From Nocardioides allogilvus (lineage in GTDB: Bacteria; Actinomycetota; Actinomycetes; Propionibacteriales; Nocardioidaceae), in contig NZ_PZYX01000004.1 in NCBI RefSeq assembly GCF_003047285.1, positions 186,001 to 250,000 on the forward strand: 64,000 bases of DNA, written 5' to 3'. Under the pieces are notes generated by a model. That model searched no databases and was not told the DNA's origin. It worked only from the letters and a program-made list of their open reading frames with translations. Shown piece by piece: positions 46,292-54,904 of the stretch. Each line of letters begins with the position of its first letter. The stretch's first letter is position 1. Position numbers and translations under genes: made by a program.

Positions 46292-49200
46292 TCAGGCCGG
46301 GATCAGCCCCTCGCGGCGTGCGATCGCGGCGGCTTCGGTGCGGGAGGAGGCGGCGAGCTTGCCGAGGATGTTGGAGACGTGGACCGAGACCGTCTTGGTG
46401 CTGATGAAGAGCTGCTTGCCGATCTCGCCGTTGCTGCGGCCCTGCGCGACGAGCGCCAGGATCTCGCCCTCGCGCGGCGTCAGGCTCACGGTGTCGACCT
46501 GCGACCGAGCGCGCTGGGCGGCCGATCCGAGCGTGGTCAGCTCGGCCAGCAGCGGCTCCGCGCCCAGCGCCCGCGCGGTGTCGCGCGCTTGGTCGGCAAG
46601 GACCCGTGCGCCGGCAGCGTCGCCGGTCGCGCGCAGCACCTCGGCGAGCCTTGCTCGCACGCGGGCGACCTCGTAGACGTTGCCGTAGGCCACGAAGGCC
46701 GCCTCGGCCGCTCGCCACGCCGCGACCAGCTCGTCGGGACCGGGAGGATCGAGCTGGCTCAGCCACCGCCAGCGCAGCTCCTCGGCGGCGAGGCGCGCCA
46801 CCCAGGCCTGGTATTCGGGACCGCGCGCCGTGTCGTACTGGGCATAGAAGTCGGCGACCCGCGCCGCGTCGCTGAGCATGCGCCCGGTGACCTTGGCTGC
46901 TGCCTCCCGCTCGGCGACGGACTGGTGGGCGGCCGCCGTCGCGTGGATCCCGATCACGATGGTGGTCAGCCGCAGCCGCGCCTGGAACCACTCGTGCCAC
47001 AGCGGCCGGACGGTCTCGACGACGTGGTCGTAGATCTCGACGGCGCGGGCCGGGTCGCCGGCCTGCTCGGCGCGCATGAGCTCGGCGGAGGCACCCACGA
47101 TGGCGATCAGCCCGTCGCGCGACCAGTAGTCGCGCAGCGTGGTGAACGAGTCGGGCTTGCACCTGCCCCGGATCGCGACGATCTGCATCTGGTGGGCGAA
47201 GTAGAGCCACTCGTAGGTCAGCGGCGGGTTGAGCCCGGACACGTCGAGCAGGTCGAAGGCCTCGTCGAGCCGACCGAGCTCGGACAGGACGCTGGCCTTC
47301 ATCCAGCGTGCCTCCGCCGGGAAGGGCGCCCACCGCAGACCGACCTCCTCACCACGGCGGATGACCCGCTCGTAGACCTCGACCGCTGCGTCGAACTCAC
47401 CCCGGTCGTGGTGGAACCGGCCGAGGAAGTAGAGGGCACGCAGCTCGGGCTCGACGTGTCCCTCGGCGCGCGCACGCTCGGCTGCTCCCCGCCAGGCCGA
47501 CCGGCGCAGGTCGAGGTCGGGAGTGTCGTCGAGACTGATCAACGTCGTGGAGATCTCGACGGCGATGCCGGTCAGGCTGTGCCTCTCGGCCAGCGCCAGC
47601 CCCTCCATCGCGACCATCCGCGCCCGCTCCTCGTCCCACCGGCTCAAGCACTGGGCGTGGATGCCGAGGGCGCGGGCCAGCAGCTTGGGCGGCGCGTCGG
47701 CGAGGAGCTCGACCGCTTCGGCCGCCATCGCCTCCGGGTCCTCGGTGGTGTCGGTCAGCAGCAACGCGGCGGCGATGGAGGTGAGGATCTGTCCCCGGTC
47801 GATCGCCGACGCGTCCGCCGGCATCGCCTCGAGGTGCTTGCGCAGCACGGTGACGGCCTTGGACACCCGCCCCGAGGCGATGAAGGCCTCCGCGCACCTG
47901 CGCACCAGCGCGTGCAGGTCGATGTCGGCGGGCAGCTCGGGCAGGGCGGCCAGCAGCCGCCACGCCTCGAGGAACTGCATCGCCGCCTCGTTGGGCCCGC
48001 CGACCGCGAACGCCTGGTTGCCGGCCTCGATGCTGGCCACGGCGGCGGTCAGCCGATCACCGGCGCGCCGCGCGTGCAGCGCGAGCTCGGCAGCGGTGCC
48101 GGCCACGCGGCCCGACTGGAGCGCGGTCATGAAGGAGGTGTGCAGCCGGGCCCGCTCACCGGGCAGCAGGTCGTCATAGACCGCCTCGCCGAGGAGTGCG
48201 TGGCGGAAGGCGTAGGACGCCCCCCGGGCCTGCACCAGCACGTTGGACTCGACAGCCGAGCGGAGGGCACCCTCGAGCTCGGCCGCGTCGAGCCCGGTGA
48301 CCGCGGCGATCAGCTCGTGGGAGACATGACGACCCGCGACACTGGCGACGCGCACGACCTCGAGGGTGCGGTCGTCGAGATCGTCGAGACGGACCATCAG
48401 CACGTCGGCCAGCTCGGCCGGGATCTGGCCGCCGGTCGCCCAGGTCGCGCCGACGAGCTCCTCGACGAAGAAGGCGTTGCCCTCGGCGCGGTCGACGATC
48501 TCGGCGACGCTCGCCTCGGGGATGGTGGAGTGCTTGTGCATCGCATAGACGAGCCGGCGCACGTCACCGTCGGCGAGCGGTTCGACCTGCACCCGCTCGA
48601 CCCCGCGCAACCGGGCCCACTCCGCCACCTGCGGTCGCAGCGGGTGGCGGCGGTGCAGGTCGTCGGAGCGGTAGGACACGACCAGGCCGACCGGGCCCGC
48701 GAACGGGCGGGAGAACAAGAAGCTGAGCATGTCGCGGGTCGACTGGTCCGCCCAGTGGGTGTCCTCGACCACCACGAGGAGCGGCCCCGCCTCCGAGAGG
48801 GTCTCGAGGAGGTCGTGGACGGCGGCGAAGATGTTGCCCCGGTCGAGCGACTGGTCCTCGTCACGGTCATCGGTGGCGCGCAGCCGACGGCCGGGCTGGA
48901 GGCGGGCGAGAGTGGGGTGACGATCGGTCACGCTCGCAGCCACCTCCGGCCGGTCCGTCAGGACGCGTCCGAGGATCTCGGAGAAGGGGAGATAGGGCAG
49001 GGACCCGTCGGCCAGGTCGAGACAGTGCCCGGCCAGCACCAGCCAGCCCTCGTCGACGGCGACGTCGCGGAGCTCGGTCAGCAGCCTGGTCTTGCCGACC
49101 CCGGCGTCGCCGGCCAGCAGCACCGCCCGGGCCGCACGCGGCAGGCTGGCAGCCGACGCGCGAATGCCGAGCCGGGAGATCAGGTCCTCCAGCTCGGCAT

Positions 49201-49324
49201 CGCGTCCGACGAGGTCGGTGCTGCGGGTGGTCGACACAAGGGTCATTGTGTCGTCTTCCACTGACAACGGCTCTCCTGTTTCCTCGGGTTCGGTGGAGCT
49301 GACCGTTGCCTGGGTCGTGCTCAT
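46292..49324 (-). CDS. LAL-type LuxR family regulator with AAA ATPase domain
   Basis: A 1010-residue protein. N-terminal STAND-type ATPase: VGRDAELEDLI, Walker A VLLAGDAGVGKTRLL (about residue 68-82), Walker B LLVVVEDTHWADQST. A long helical TPR-like middle (about 400-900) senses the signal. C-terminal LuxR helix-turn-helix: SLTPREGEILALVAQGRSNG, EIGKQLFISTKTVSVHVSNI, LGKLAASSRTEAAA. LAL proteins activate genes in response to a bound ligand. The ATG overlaps the stop of a 42-codon ORF. Its targets are not clear; the sigma-S8-CHAT block starts on the other side of the divergent promoter region. Confidence 0.9.
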   Translation of the reverse strand: MSTTQATVSSTEPEETGEPLSVEDDTMTLVSTTRSTDLVGRDAELEDLISRLGIRASAASLPRAARAVLLAGDAGVGKTRLLTELRDVAVDEGWLVLAGHCLDLADGSLPYLPFSEILGRVLTDRPEVAASVTDRHPTLARLQPGRRLRATDDRDEDQSLDRGNIFAAVHDLLETLSEAGPLLVVVEDTHWADQSTRDMLSFLFSRPFAGPVGLVVSYRSDDLHRRHPLRPQVAEWARLRGVERVQVEPLADGDVRRLVYAMHKHSTIPEASVAEIVDRAEGNAFFVEELVGATWATGGQIPAELADVLMVRLDDLDDRTLEVVRVASVAGRHVSHELIAAVTGLDAAELEGALRSAVESNVLVQARGASYAFRHALLGEAVYDDLLPGERARLHTSFMTALQSGRVAGTAAELALHARRAGDRLTAAVASIEAGNQAFAVGGPNEAAMQFLEAWRLLAALPELPADIDLHALVRRCAEAFIASGRVSKAVTVLRKHLEAMPADASAIDRGQILTSIAAALLLTDTTEDPEAMAAEAVELLADAPPKLLARALGIHAQCLSRWDEERARMVAMEGLALAERHSLTGIAVEISTTLISLDDTPDLDLRRSAWRGAAERARAEGHVEPELRALYFLGRFHHDRGEFDAAVEVYERVIRRGEEVGLRWAPFPAEARWMKASVLSELGRLDEAFDLLDVSGLNPPLTYEWLYFAHQMQIVAIRGRCKPDSFTTLRDYWSRDGLIAIVGASAELMRAEQAGDPARAVEIYDHVVETVRPLWHEWFQARLRLTTIVIGIHATAAAHQSVAEREAAAKVTGRMLSDAARVADFYAQYDTARGPEYQAWVARLAAEELRWRWLSQLDPPGPDELVAAWRAAEAAFVAYGNVYEVARVRARLAEVLRATGDAAGARVLADQARDTARALGAEPLLAELTTLGSAAQRARSQVDTVSLTPREGEILALVAQGRSNGEIGKQLFISTKTVSVHVSNILGKLAASSRTEAAAIARREGLIPA

Positions 49325-49449
49325 CGCGGGTCGGAGGTCTTCGCGGACCGCTTGGCGGCGGCCAGCTCGCGGCGCGTGGTCAGGCCGCGCCGTACGCGCC
49401 CCTCGCGATAGGTGACCTCGGCGTTCATGAAGCTGTCGGTGGTGAACAT
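49321..49449 (-). CDS. Small 42-aa protein overlapping the LAL regulator
   Basis: ATG at 49449 follows a strong AAGGAG ribosome site, and the 42-residue product begins MFTTDSFMNAEVTYREG and is basic and Arg-rich (EGRVRRGLTTRRELAAAKRS). Its stop TGA overlaps the ATG of the LAL gene (ATGA), so ribosomes reading it would reinitiate on the regulator. It may be a functional small protein or a translational leader. Not recognised as a family. Confidence 0.65.
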   Translation of the reverse strand: MFTTDSFMNAEVTYREGRVRRGLTTRRELAAAKRSAKTSDPR

Positions 49450-49735
49450 GGTGTCTCCTTCATCGTGATCACCGCCTGTCTGGCGGTATGAGGAGAGATT
49501 GCGCCGCTGAGGTAGGCAGCCACATCGGGCACGTGTCCTAACCCTGCTGCCACGCCTACCTCAGATCGCCCTCAGGGCTACCTCAGACGGCGTGCGCGAG
49601 CACCGGGACCAACGCTCTTGCCGGATGGGCAGGTAAGCGCCAAGGTGCAGCAAGAGAAAAAAGTCCAGGCGAATCGCGACGTGGGTGTATCAACCACTGC
49701 TCAGCCCGCTCCTACCCAATGTGAGGGACGTCAGC
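49450..49735. promoter_or_regulatory. Divergent regulatory region between LAL regulator and sigma factor
   Basis: Contains ACCGCC/GGCGGT inverted repeat (49471-49487), TGAGGTAGGC (49508-49517), and two direct copies of G(C/G)CTACCTCAGA at 49554-49565 and 49576-49587, spaced 22 bp (two helical turns); the first is the inverse complement of these. No gene is seen. An A-rich run (AAGAGAAAAAAG) lies near 49650. Confidence 0.55.
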
Positions 49736-50365
49736 ATGGTGCGTGAGAGGCGTGTCAGGGGCACCGACCCGTGGCCGGCCGGGGGGACGGACATGGCAAC
49801 ACTGGTCTTCGAGGCTCGCGGGGGAAGCCAGTCTGCGTGGAACCAGCTCGTCGAACGCCTGCTGCCCTTGGTGACGTCCCTCATCCGACGCCACCGCGTC
49901 ACCGGAGCCGATGCCGACGACGTCAACCAGACCGTGTGGCTGCGGCTGGTCGAGCACCTGGACCGCATCGACGAGCCGCGCGCGCTGCCGGGATGGCTGT
50001 CCACCGTCACCCGCAACGAGTGCCTGCGCATGCTGGAGAAGAGGGGCCGGGTGATCCCGACCGACCCGCAGACCTCCCCGACCTTCGAGCGCGCCGACGA
50101 CGCCCCCGACGTCGCCGACGCCTTGCTGGTCAGCGAACGACAGAACGCCCTGGTGGACGCGCTCCTCGAACTGCCCGCCGAACGACGAGAGCTGCTGCTC
50201 CTGCTGACCGAGGACCCCCCGCTCACCTATGCGGAGATCAGTCGCCGATCCGGCATCCCCGTGGGCAGCATCGGACCGACCCGCGCCCGTGCGATCCAGC
50301 AGCTGCGCAACACGACTGCCCTGCGTCACCTCGCACCACCTGCCCCCGACGGGAGAAACCGATGA
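49736..50365 (+). CDS. ECF-type RNA polymerase sigma factor
   Basis: About 209 residues from ATG 49736 (GAGGGA ahead); ATG 49793 would give 190. Region 2: EARGGSQSAWNQLVERLLPL, then GADADDVNQTVWLRLVEHLD and LPGWLSTVTRNECLRMLEKR. Region 4: LLELPAERRELLLLLTEDPP, then LTYAEISRRSGIPVGSIGPT, RARAIQQLRN. A sigma-70 family factor without region 1 or 3, so of ECF type. No classical anti-sigma gene follows; instead an overlapping 146-residue protein does, then an S8 protease and CHAT protein. Confidence 0.9.
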   Translation: MVRERRVRGTDPWPAGGTDMATLVFEARGGSQSAWNQLVERLLPLVTSLIRRHRVTGADADDVNQTVWLRLVEHLDRIDEPRALPGWLSTVTRNECLRMLEKRGRVIPTDPQTSPTFERADDAPDVADALLVSERQNALVDALLELPAERRELLLLLTEDPPLTYAEISRRSGIPVGSIGPTRARAIQQLRNTTALRHLAPPAPDGRNR

Positions 50366-50802
50366 ACGAGACCACCCCTGATGAGCAGGCCGTCCTGGAC
50401 GAGCTTGCTCTTGCTCTGCGTTCACGCGACGACATCGACCCCAAGCACCGCGTTGCTGCCCAGGCAGCCTTCGCGTGGCGCACCATCGACGAGGAGCTGA
50501 TGGAGCTGACCTACGACTCCCTGCTCGAGCCGTCAACCGTCCGCAGCGCGGGCGTCGACGAGCCGCGCACCGTGTCCTTCAGCTCCACCATCGGCAGTCT
50601 CGAGCTCGAGATCGACGGCGAGCGGATCATGGGCCATGTGCTCCCCGGCGGGACCGTGACCGTGGTCATGACCAATGTCGTCGGTCAGCGCGTCCAGTCG
50701 CCCAGCGACGAGGACGGAGTCTTCGAGCTGATGGGCTCGCTGCCCGGTCCGGTCCGCTTCACCATCGAGGGCCAGGGCACGACCCAGTGGCTGACCTTCT
50801 GA
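50362..50802 (+). CDS. Partner protein of the sigma factor (unknown family)
   Basis: A 146-residue protein; ATG overlaps the sigma stop (ATGA). The N-terminal half is helical and acidic (EQAVLDELALALRSRDDIDP, then RVAAQAAFAWRTIDEELMEL). The C-terminal half is beta-rich (FSSTIGSLELEIDGERIMGH, TVTVVMTNVVGQ, GVFELMGSLPGPVRFTIEGQ) and recalls carboxypeptidase regulatory-like beta-sandwiches. No transmembrane helix or zinc motif, so not a standard anti-sigma. Co-translation suggests that it binds or modulates the sigma factor. Confidence 0.6.
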   Translation: MNETTPDEQAVLDELALALRSRDDIDPKHRVAAQAAFAWRTIDEELMELTYDSLLEPSTVRSAGVDEPRTVSFSSTIGSLELEIDGERIMGHVLPGGTVTVVMTNVVGQRVQSPSDEDGVFELMGSLPGPVRFTIEGQGTTQWLTF

Positions 50803-50810
50803 CCCACCAG

Positions 50811-50849
50811 CCGCTGGTTGAGCAGGCGCGCCAGCGCCGTGTCGAAACC
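50811..50849. repeat. Dispersed repeat, family C half copy
   Basis: This stretch is the reverse complement of the left half of the element at 43640-43678 (38 of 39 identical). It lies 8 bp after the stop of the 146-residue protein and 17 bp before the end of the convergent S8 gene. Confidence 0.85.
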
Positions 50850-50865
50850 AAGGCGGCGGTCTGAC

Positions 50866-52143
50866 CTAGTTGTTCGGCTCGAGCACCGGCCCGACACCCC
50901 GGCGTCCGGCGATCCTGGCCTCGGCCAGCAGCTCGTCGGCGGCGTGGCGCGCGCTGATCCCGTGCTGGCTCATCCGCGCCGCGATCAGCCCGGAGACCAG
51001 TGGCGTCGAGAAGGACGTCCCGCTCCACTTCGCCAGGCCCTTGAACTCCCGCTTGTCCCCGACGTTCGGCGGCTCGTGGCAGAAGAACGTCCCGGTCGGA
51101 TAGGCATTGACCAGGTCGGTGCCGAGGGCGTAGACGTCGACCCAGCTGCCGAAGTTGGAGTAGTCGGCGCGCCTGCCGTCGGCGTCGAGTGCTCCGACCG
51201 AGACGGTCCAGGGGAAGGCGGCCGGCCAGAACGGCAAACGGTGCGAGTCATTGCCGGCCGCGGCCACGAGGACCGTGCCCTTCAGGTGACTCAACCGCTG
51301 CTCCCAGAAGACCTCGAAGCCCAGCAGCGGCAGCTGGCCACGCGTGGGGCATCCCGCGGACAGGGAGATGATGTCGGGAGCCAGTGCCAGGGCCTCGCCG
51401 AGCTGGACGACGATCTCCGATTCGTAGACGGCTCCCCCCAGGGGCAGGAATCCCTCGACCCGGATCCTGGTGGCGGGTGCCTGGGTGCGCACGACGCCGG
51501 CGATGAACGTGCCGTGGCCGGCGTACGGATGGATGTTGTCCACGTCGATCGTCTCGGGGTCGCCCGTGACCCCTGCGAGCCACGGGGAGGCCGGGTCCGT
51601 CGCGGCATCGGGCCACCAGCCCGTGTCGACCACGGAGACGAAGACCCCGGTGCCTGCGCCCGCGTCGCTCGTGACGGGCGGGTACGGCGCCGGCGCCTCG
51701 TCCAGCTCCTGCGGCTCGGTCGCCGGGCAGGCCGTGCCGCTTCCGCCCGGAGTCACGAAGAGGATGTGGTCGGGTGTGGCGATGCCGGTGCCCAGCTCAC
51801 GGTCGACGCGCCGCAGGTGGTCCGCGGTCTCGGTGTCCGTCGACACCCGCAGGACGCTCAGACCGCGCAGCTGCTGTGACCGGTCGTCCTCGACGCGCTC
51901 GGCCCCGAGCAGCTCGGCCACGTCGCGCCAGTGCTCGTCGCGCGCGAGCAGGTAGCCCGGGCGGTAGAGGTAGGAGAGCCATCCGTCATCGGTCCACACG
52001 GCAGCAGCGGCGTCGGGGCCACCCATCGCCTCGATGAGGTAGGCCACCTGCTCGCGGATGATCTCCTTCTGGAGGCCTTCGCGCTTGTCGTCCCACTCAC
52101 GACCTGACTCGTCGCGCTGAGCGTCGGTTGACGAATTGTCCAT
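50866..52143 (-). CDS. Subtilisin-like S8 serine protease, no signal peptide
   Basis: A 425-residue protein from ATG 52143. The S8 catalytic residues are all visible: Asp173 in VSVVDTGWW, His210 in YAGHGTFIAGV, Asn298 in VLVAAAGNDSH and Ser377 in WSGTSFSTPLVSG. Residues 1-~150 form a charged, helical prodomain-like part (LQKEIIREQVAYLIEAMGGP). There is no signal peptide or membrane anchor, so it should act in the cytoplasm, unlike most subtilases. Divergent from the TPR-CHAT gene by 105 bp and convergent with the sigma-factor pair. Confidence 0.88.
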   Translation of the reverse strand: MDNSSTDAQRDESGREWDDKREGLQKEIIREQVAYLIEAMGGPDAAAAVWTDDGWLSYLYRPGYLLARDEHWRDVAELLGAERVEDDRSQQLRGLSVLRVSTDTETADHLRRVDRELGTGIATPDHILFVTPGGSGTACPATEPQELDEAPAPYPPVTSDAGAGTGVFVSVVDTGWWPDAATDPASPWLAGVTGDPETIDVDNIHPYAGHGTFIAGVVRTQAPATRIRVEGFLPLGGAVYESEIVVQLGEALALAPDIISLSAGCPTRGQLPLLGFEVFWEQRLSHLKGTVLVAAAGNDSHRLPFWPAAFPWTVSVGALDADGRRADYSNFGSWVDVYALGTDLVNAYPTGTFFCHEPPNVGDKREFKGLAKWSGTSFSTPLVSGLIAARMSQHGISARHAADELLAEARIAGRRGVGPVLEPNN

Positions 52144-52248
52144 GACTGTCCCCCAGATGGGCTTGGATGGAGCGAGCCGGCCTCGCCGAGAGCGGCGCGC
52201 CTGGCCCGAGGTTAGCGAGTGGTCGCAGCGGGTGGGAGGGATTCGAGG

Positions 52249-54804
52249 GTGTCTGGTCCGACTGGTCAAGACCTGCTCCGGCTGGCCGTCACGGAGCCCG
52301 GCCGAGCCGCCGATGTCGCAACCAGGGCCGTCGCCACCGGCACGGATCCGGAGGAGCTGTCGTACGCCCACCACGCGCTCGGGATCGTTCAGCGCGACCG
52401 CGGCGACGTCGACCTCGCCCTCGTGCACCTGCGACGGGCCCGGCAGCTGGCGAGGCGCACGAGCGATGCTGACCGGGTCTCCGACGTCCGCGCCACGCTG
52501 GGCACCGCCCTGGCATTGCACGGCGAGTCACGGGCCGGGCTGCGCGAGGCTGACGGTGCCGTCGAGATGGCCTCCGCGCGCGGACCGATCAGGCCCCGGG
52601 CCCTGATGCGCCGGGCCTACGTCCTGGCCCGCCTGGGCCAGCACTCCGCCGCGATCGCCGACCTGCAGCAGGCCATCCCGAAGTTCCGGCGAGCCGGCGA
52701 CGTGGTCTGGGAGGCGCGGGCGCTCAACCTCCGCGCCTACGCGAGGTTGCCCCGTGGCGACCTCGTCGGCGCGGAGGACGACCTTCGTCAGGCTGAGGCC
52801 CTGTTCACCCGGCACGAGGCACACCTCGAAGCGCTCGCCGTGGTGCACAACCTGGCGCTGATCCAGTTCTTCCGCGGTGACCTGCCCGGAGCACTGGCGG
52901 CATTCGCTGACCTCGGTGAGCGGTACGCCGAGCTCGGCGCTCCGCACCTCGAGCTGGCGCTCGACCGCGCCACCGTGCTGCTCGTGGCGGGTCTTTGCGA
53001 CGAGGCCGCGCAGGTGGTCGGCGCGGCAGCAGTGTGGACCGCGCGCCGGCCGCAGGAGCGTGCCGAGGTGCTGCTGATGCGCGCGAGCGCCCGGCTCGGC
53101 CAAGGTGATCCCGAGCTCGCCCTCGCTGACGCGCAGGTCGCCCGACGGCTCTTCGCCCGGCAGCATCGGGACTGGTGGCGCACCCGGGCCGACCTCGTGG
53201 GCCTCCAGGCCCGCATCGACCTCGGCCGCGGTTCCCGACGGGCCGCTGTCGCCCTCGCCGACTCGCTCGCGGACGACCGCTCCGAGGACGGTGTGCTCGC
53301 CGCCCTGGTGGCCGGACGCGAGCTCGCGGACATGGATCCGGCTGGCGCTTCGACGTACCTCTCCCGAGCCGCGCGCCGACGGCACCACGGCAACCCGCTG
53401 AGTCGCAGCACGGCCTGGTTGGCGCAGGCGCTCGACCTGGAGGTGCAGGGGCGGCCGCGGGTGCTGCAGGCCGTGGGCAACGGCCTGGACGCGCTGGCCG
53501 AGCACCGCGCCTCGCTCGGCAGCCCCGAGCTCCGCGCCCTGACCGCGATCCACAGCGCGGACCTCGCCGCCCTCGCCGTACGCCACGCGCTCCCTCGTGG
53601 TCCCCGCGCGCTGGTGCACTGGAGCGATCGCGGCCGCGCGGCGTCGCTGAGCGAGCCCGTTGCGGCGCCGTCCGATCCGGTGATCGACGGCCTCCTGGCC
53701 ACCATTCGAGGCTTGTCCCACAGGATTGCCGAGGAACCAGACCCCGCAAGGATCCAGACCCTGACGCGGGAGCGTGCACAGAAGGAACGCGAGGTCCGGC
53801 TGGCCTGGGCGGCGACGTCAGGATCGGGCGGGCTCGCGAGGACCACGTCGCCCGAGGAACTCGTCTCCCGGCTGGGCGATCGGATCCTGGTGCAGCTGGT
53901 GAACGTGGACGCGACGCTGTACGCCGTCGTGGTGCGCGACGGGCGGTGGCGCAAGGTCGAGGTAGGCCCGTTGGCGGACGCCCACAAGGCGATGGATCGC
54001 GCCCTCTACGGCCTCCGCAGCGCGACGCGTGGGCGCCCCATCGATCTCTCGCCGCTCGCGCTCCGGTTGGAGAGCGCCCTGCTCGGCCCAGTGGCCCGGC
54101 TGCTGCCGGTTGATCGCTCGGTGGTGGTCTCGCCGCCCGCCGCCTTCCTCGGGGCGCCGTGGGGGCTGATCCCGTCCCTGCACGACCGACCCGTTTCGCT
54201 CACGCCGTCGGCCACCGCGTGGGTGCGGGCCGCCACGGCTTCGCCGTCGTCCACGCGGACGGTCTTCGTGGCCGGACCCGGGCTGCCCACGGGTGGTGGT
54301 GAGGTGGTGGCCGTCGCCGCCCTTCGCCCGGACACGACCACCCTTGTCGGCGCGTCGTCGACGGTGGGCAGTGTGCGATCGGCGTTGGACGGCGCCGGCT
54401 TGGCGCACATCGCAGCCCATGGAACCTTCCGCCACGAGAGCCCGATGTTCTCCAGCCTCCAGCTCGCTGACGGCCCGCTCACCGTCGACGACATCCACCG
54501 GCTCGAGCGGCCTCCGCACCGCATCGTCCTCCCCGCCTGCCGGTCCGGCGTCGTCGCCGACATCGGCGGTCAGGACGTCATCGGGTTCGCGTCGGCCCTG
54601 CTCACCCAGGGCACCGCCGGCGTCGTCGCGTCGATCGCCGACGTGGACGATGCCGCGACCGTGCAGGTGATGCTCGCCCTGCACGCCGGCCTTGCCTCTG
54701 GGCAGCGGCTCGACGAGGCCCTCGCCGGCGCGCGTCGGTCGTCGTACGGAGATCCGGTCCGGCACGCGACCGCGGTGCTGTTCGCGGCGATGGGTGCGGC
54801 GTAG
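52249..54804 (+). CDS. TPR-CHAT caspase-like protease
   Basis: An 851-residue protein from GTG 52249 with GGGAGGG ahead (an upstream in-frame GTG lies at 52219). Residues ~1-420 are TPR-like helical repeats (SYAHHALGIVQRDRGDVDLA, LVHLRRARQLARRTSDADRV, ALHGESRAGLREADGAVEMA, and so on). A linker with coiled-coil character (EEPDPARIQTLTRERAQKER) follows. The C-terminal ~230 residues are a CHAT domain with the catalytic dyad His724 (LAHIAAHGTFR) and Cys764 (VLPACRSGV). CHAT proteases cut target proteins, sometimes to cause cell death or to activate partners. It is paired with an S8 protease and sigma factor. Confidence 0.88.
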   Translation: MSGPTGQDLLRLAVTEPGRAADVATRAVATGTDPEELSYAHHALGIVQRDRGDVDLALVHLRRARQLARRTSDADRVSDVRATLGTALALHGESRAGLREADGAVEMASARGPIRPRALMRRAYVLARLGQHSAAIADLQQAIPKFRRAGDVVWEARALNLRAYARLPRGDLVGAEDDLRQAEALFTRHEAHLEALAVVHNLALIQFFRGDLPGALAAFADLGERYAELGAPHLELALDRATVLLVAGLCDEAAQVVGAAAVWTARRPQERAEVLLMRASARLGQGDPELALADAQVARRLFARQHRDWWRTRADLVGLQARIDLGRGSRRAAVALADSLADDRSEDGVLAALVAGRELADMDPAGASTYLSRAARRRHHGNPLSRSTAWLAQALDLEVQGRPRVLQAVGNGLDALAEHRASLGSPELRALTAIHSADLAALAVRHALPRGPRALVHWSDRGRAASLSEPVAAPSDPVIDGLLATIRGLSHRIAEEPDPARIQTLTRERAQKEREVRLAWAATSGSGGLARTTSPEELVSRLGDRILVQLVNVDATLYAVVVRDGRWRKVEVGPLADAHKAMDRALYGLRSATRGRPIDLSPLALRLESALLGPVARLLPVDRSVVVSPPAAFLGAPWGLIPSLHDRPVSLTPSATAWVRAATASPSSTRTVFVAGPGLPTGGGEVVAVAALRPDTTTLVGASSTVGSVRSALDGAGLAHIAAHGTFRHESPMFSSLQLADGPLTVDDIHRLERPPHRIVLPACRSGVVADIGGQDVIGFASALLTQGTAGVVASIADVDDAATVQVMLALHAGLASGQRLDEALAGARRSSYGDPVRHATAVLFAAMGAA

Positions 54805-54856
54805 GCCGCTGCAGCCTTCGCTGGCCGGCGTGCGTCGACGATGCGGCTGCCGGCCT

Positions 54857-54882
54857 GTCGGACGTCCGCCGGGACGTCCGAC
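54857..54882. repeat. Dispersed palindromic repeat, family A copy 2
   Basis: GTCGGACGTCC (54857-54867) and GGACGTCCGAC (54872-54882), perfect with a GCCG loop. Flanking GCGGCTGCC and GTGGCTGC match the flanks of 18071-18132. It lies between the convergent CHAT and hutI genes and probably ends both transcripts. Confidence 0.75.
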
Positions 54883-54904
54883 GACGTGGCTGCGGGGTGG
54901 GCGC

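Noticed and set aside
46226..49264. 1012-codon open frame antisense to the LAL regulator
   Set aside because: Shadow frame; low-complexity composition and no domain. The regulator on the minus strand has clear ATPase and LuxR motifs.
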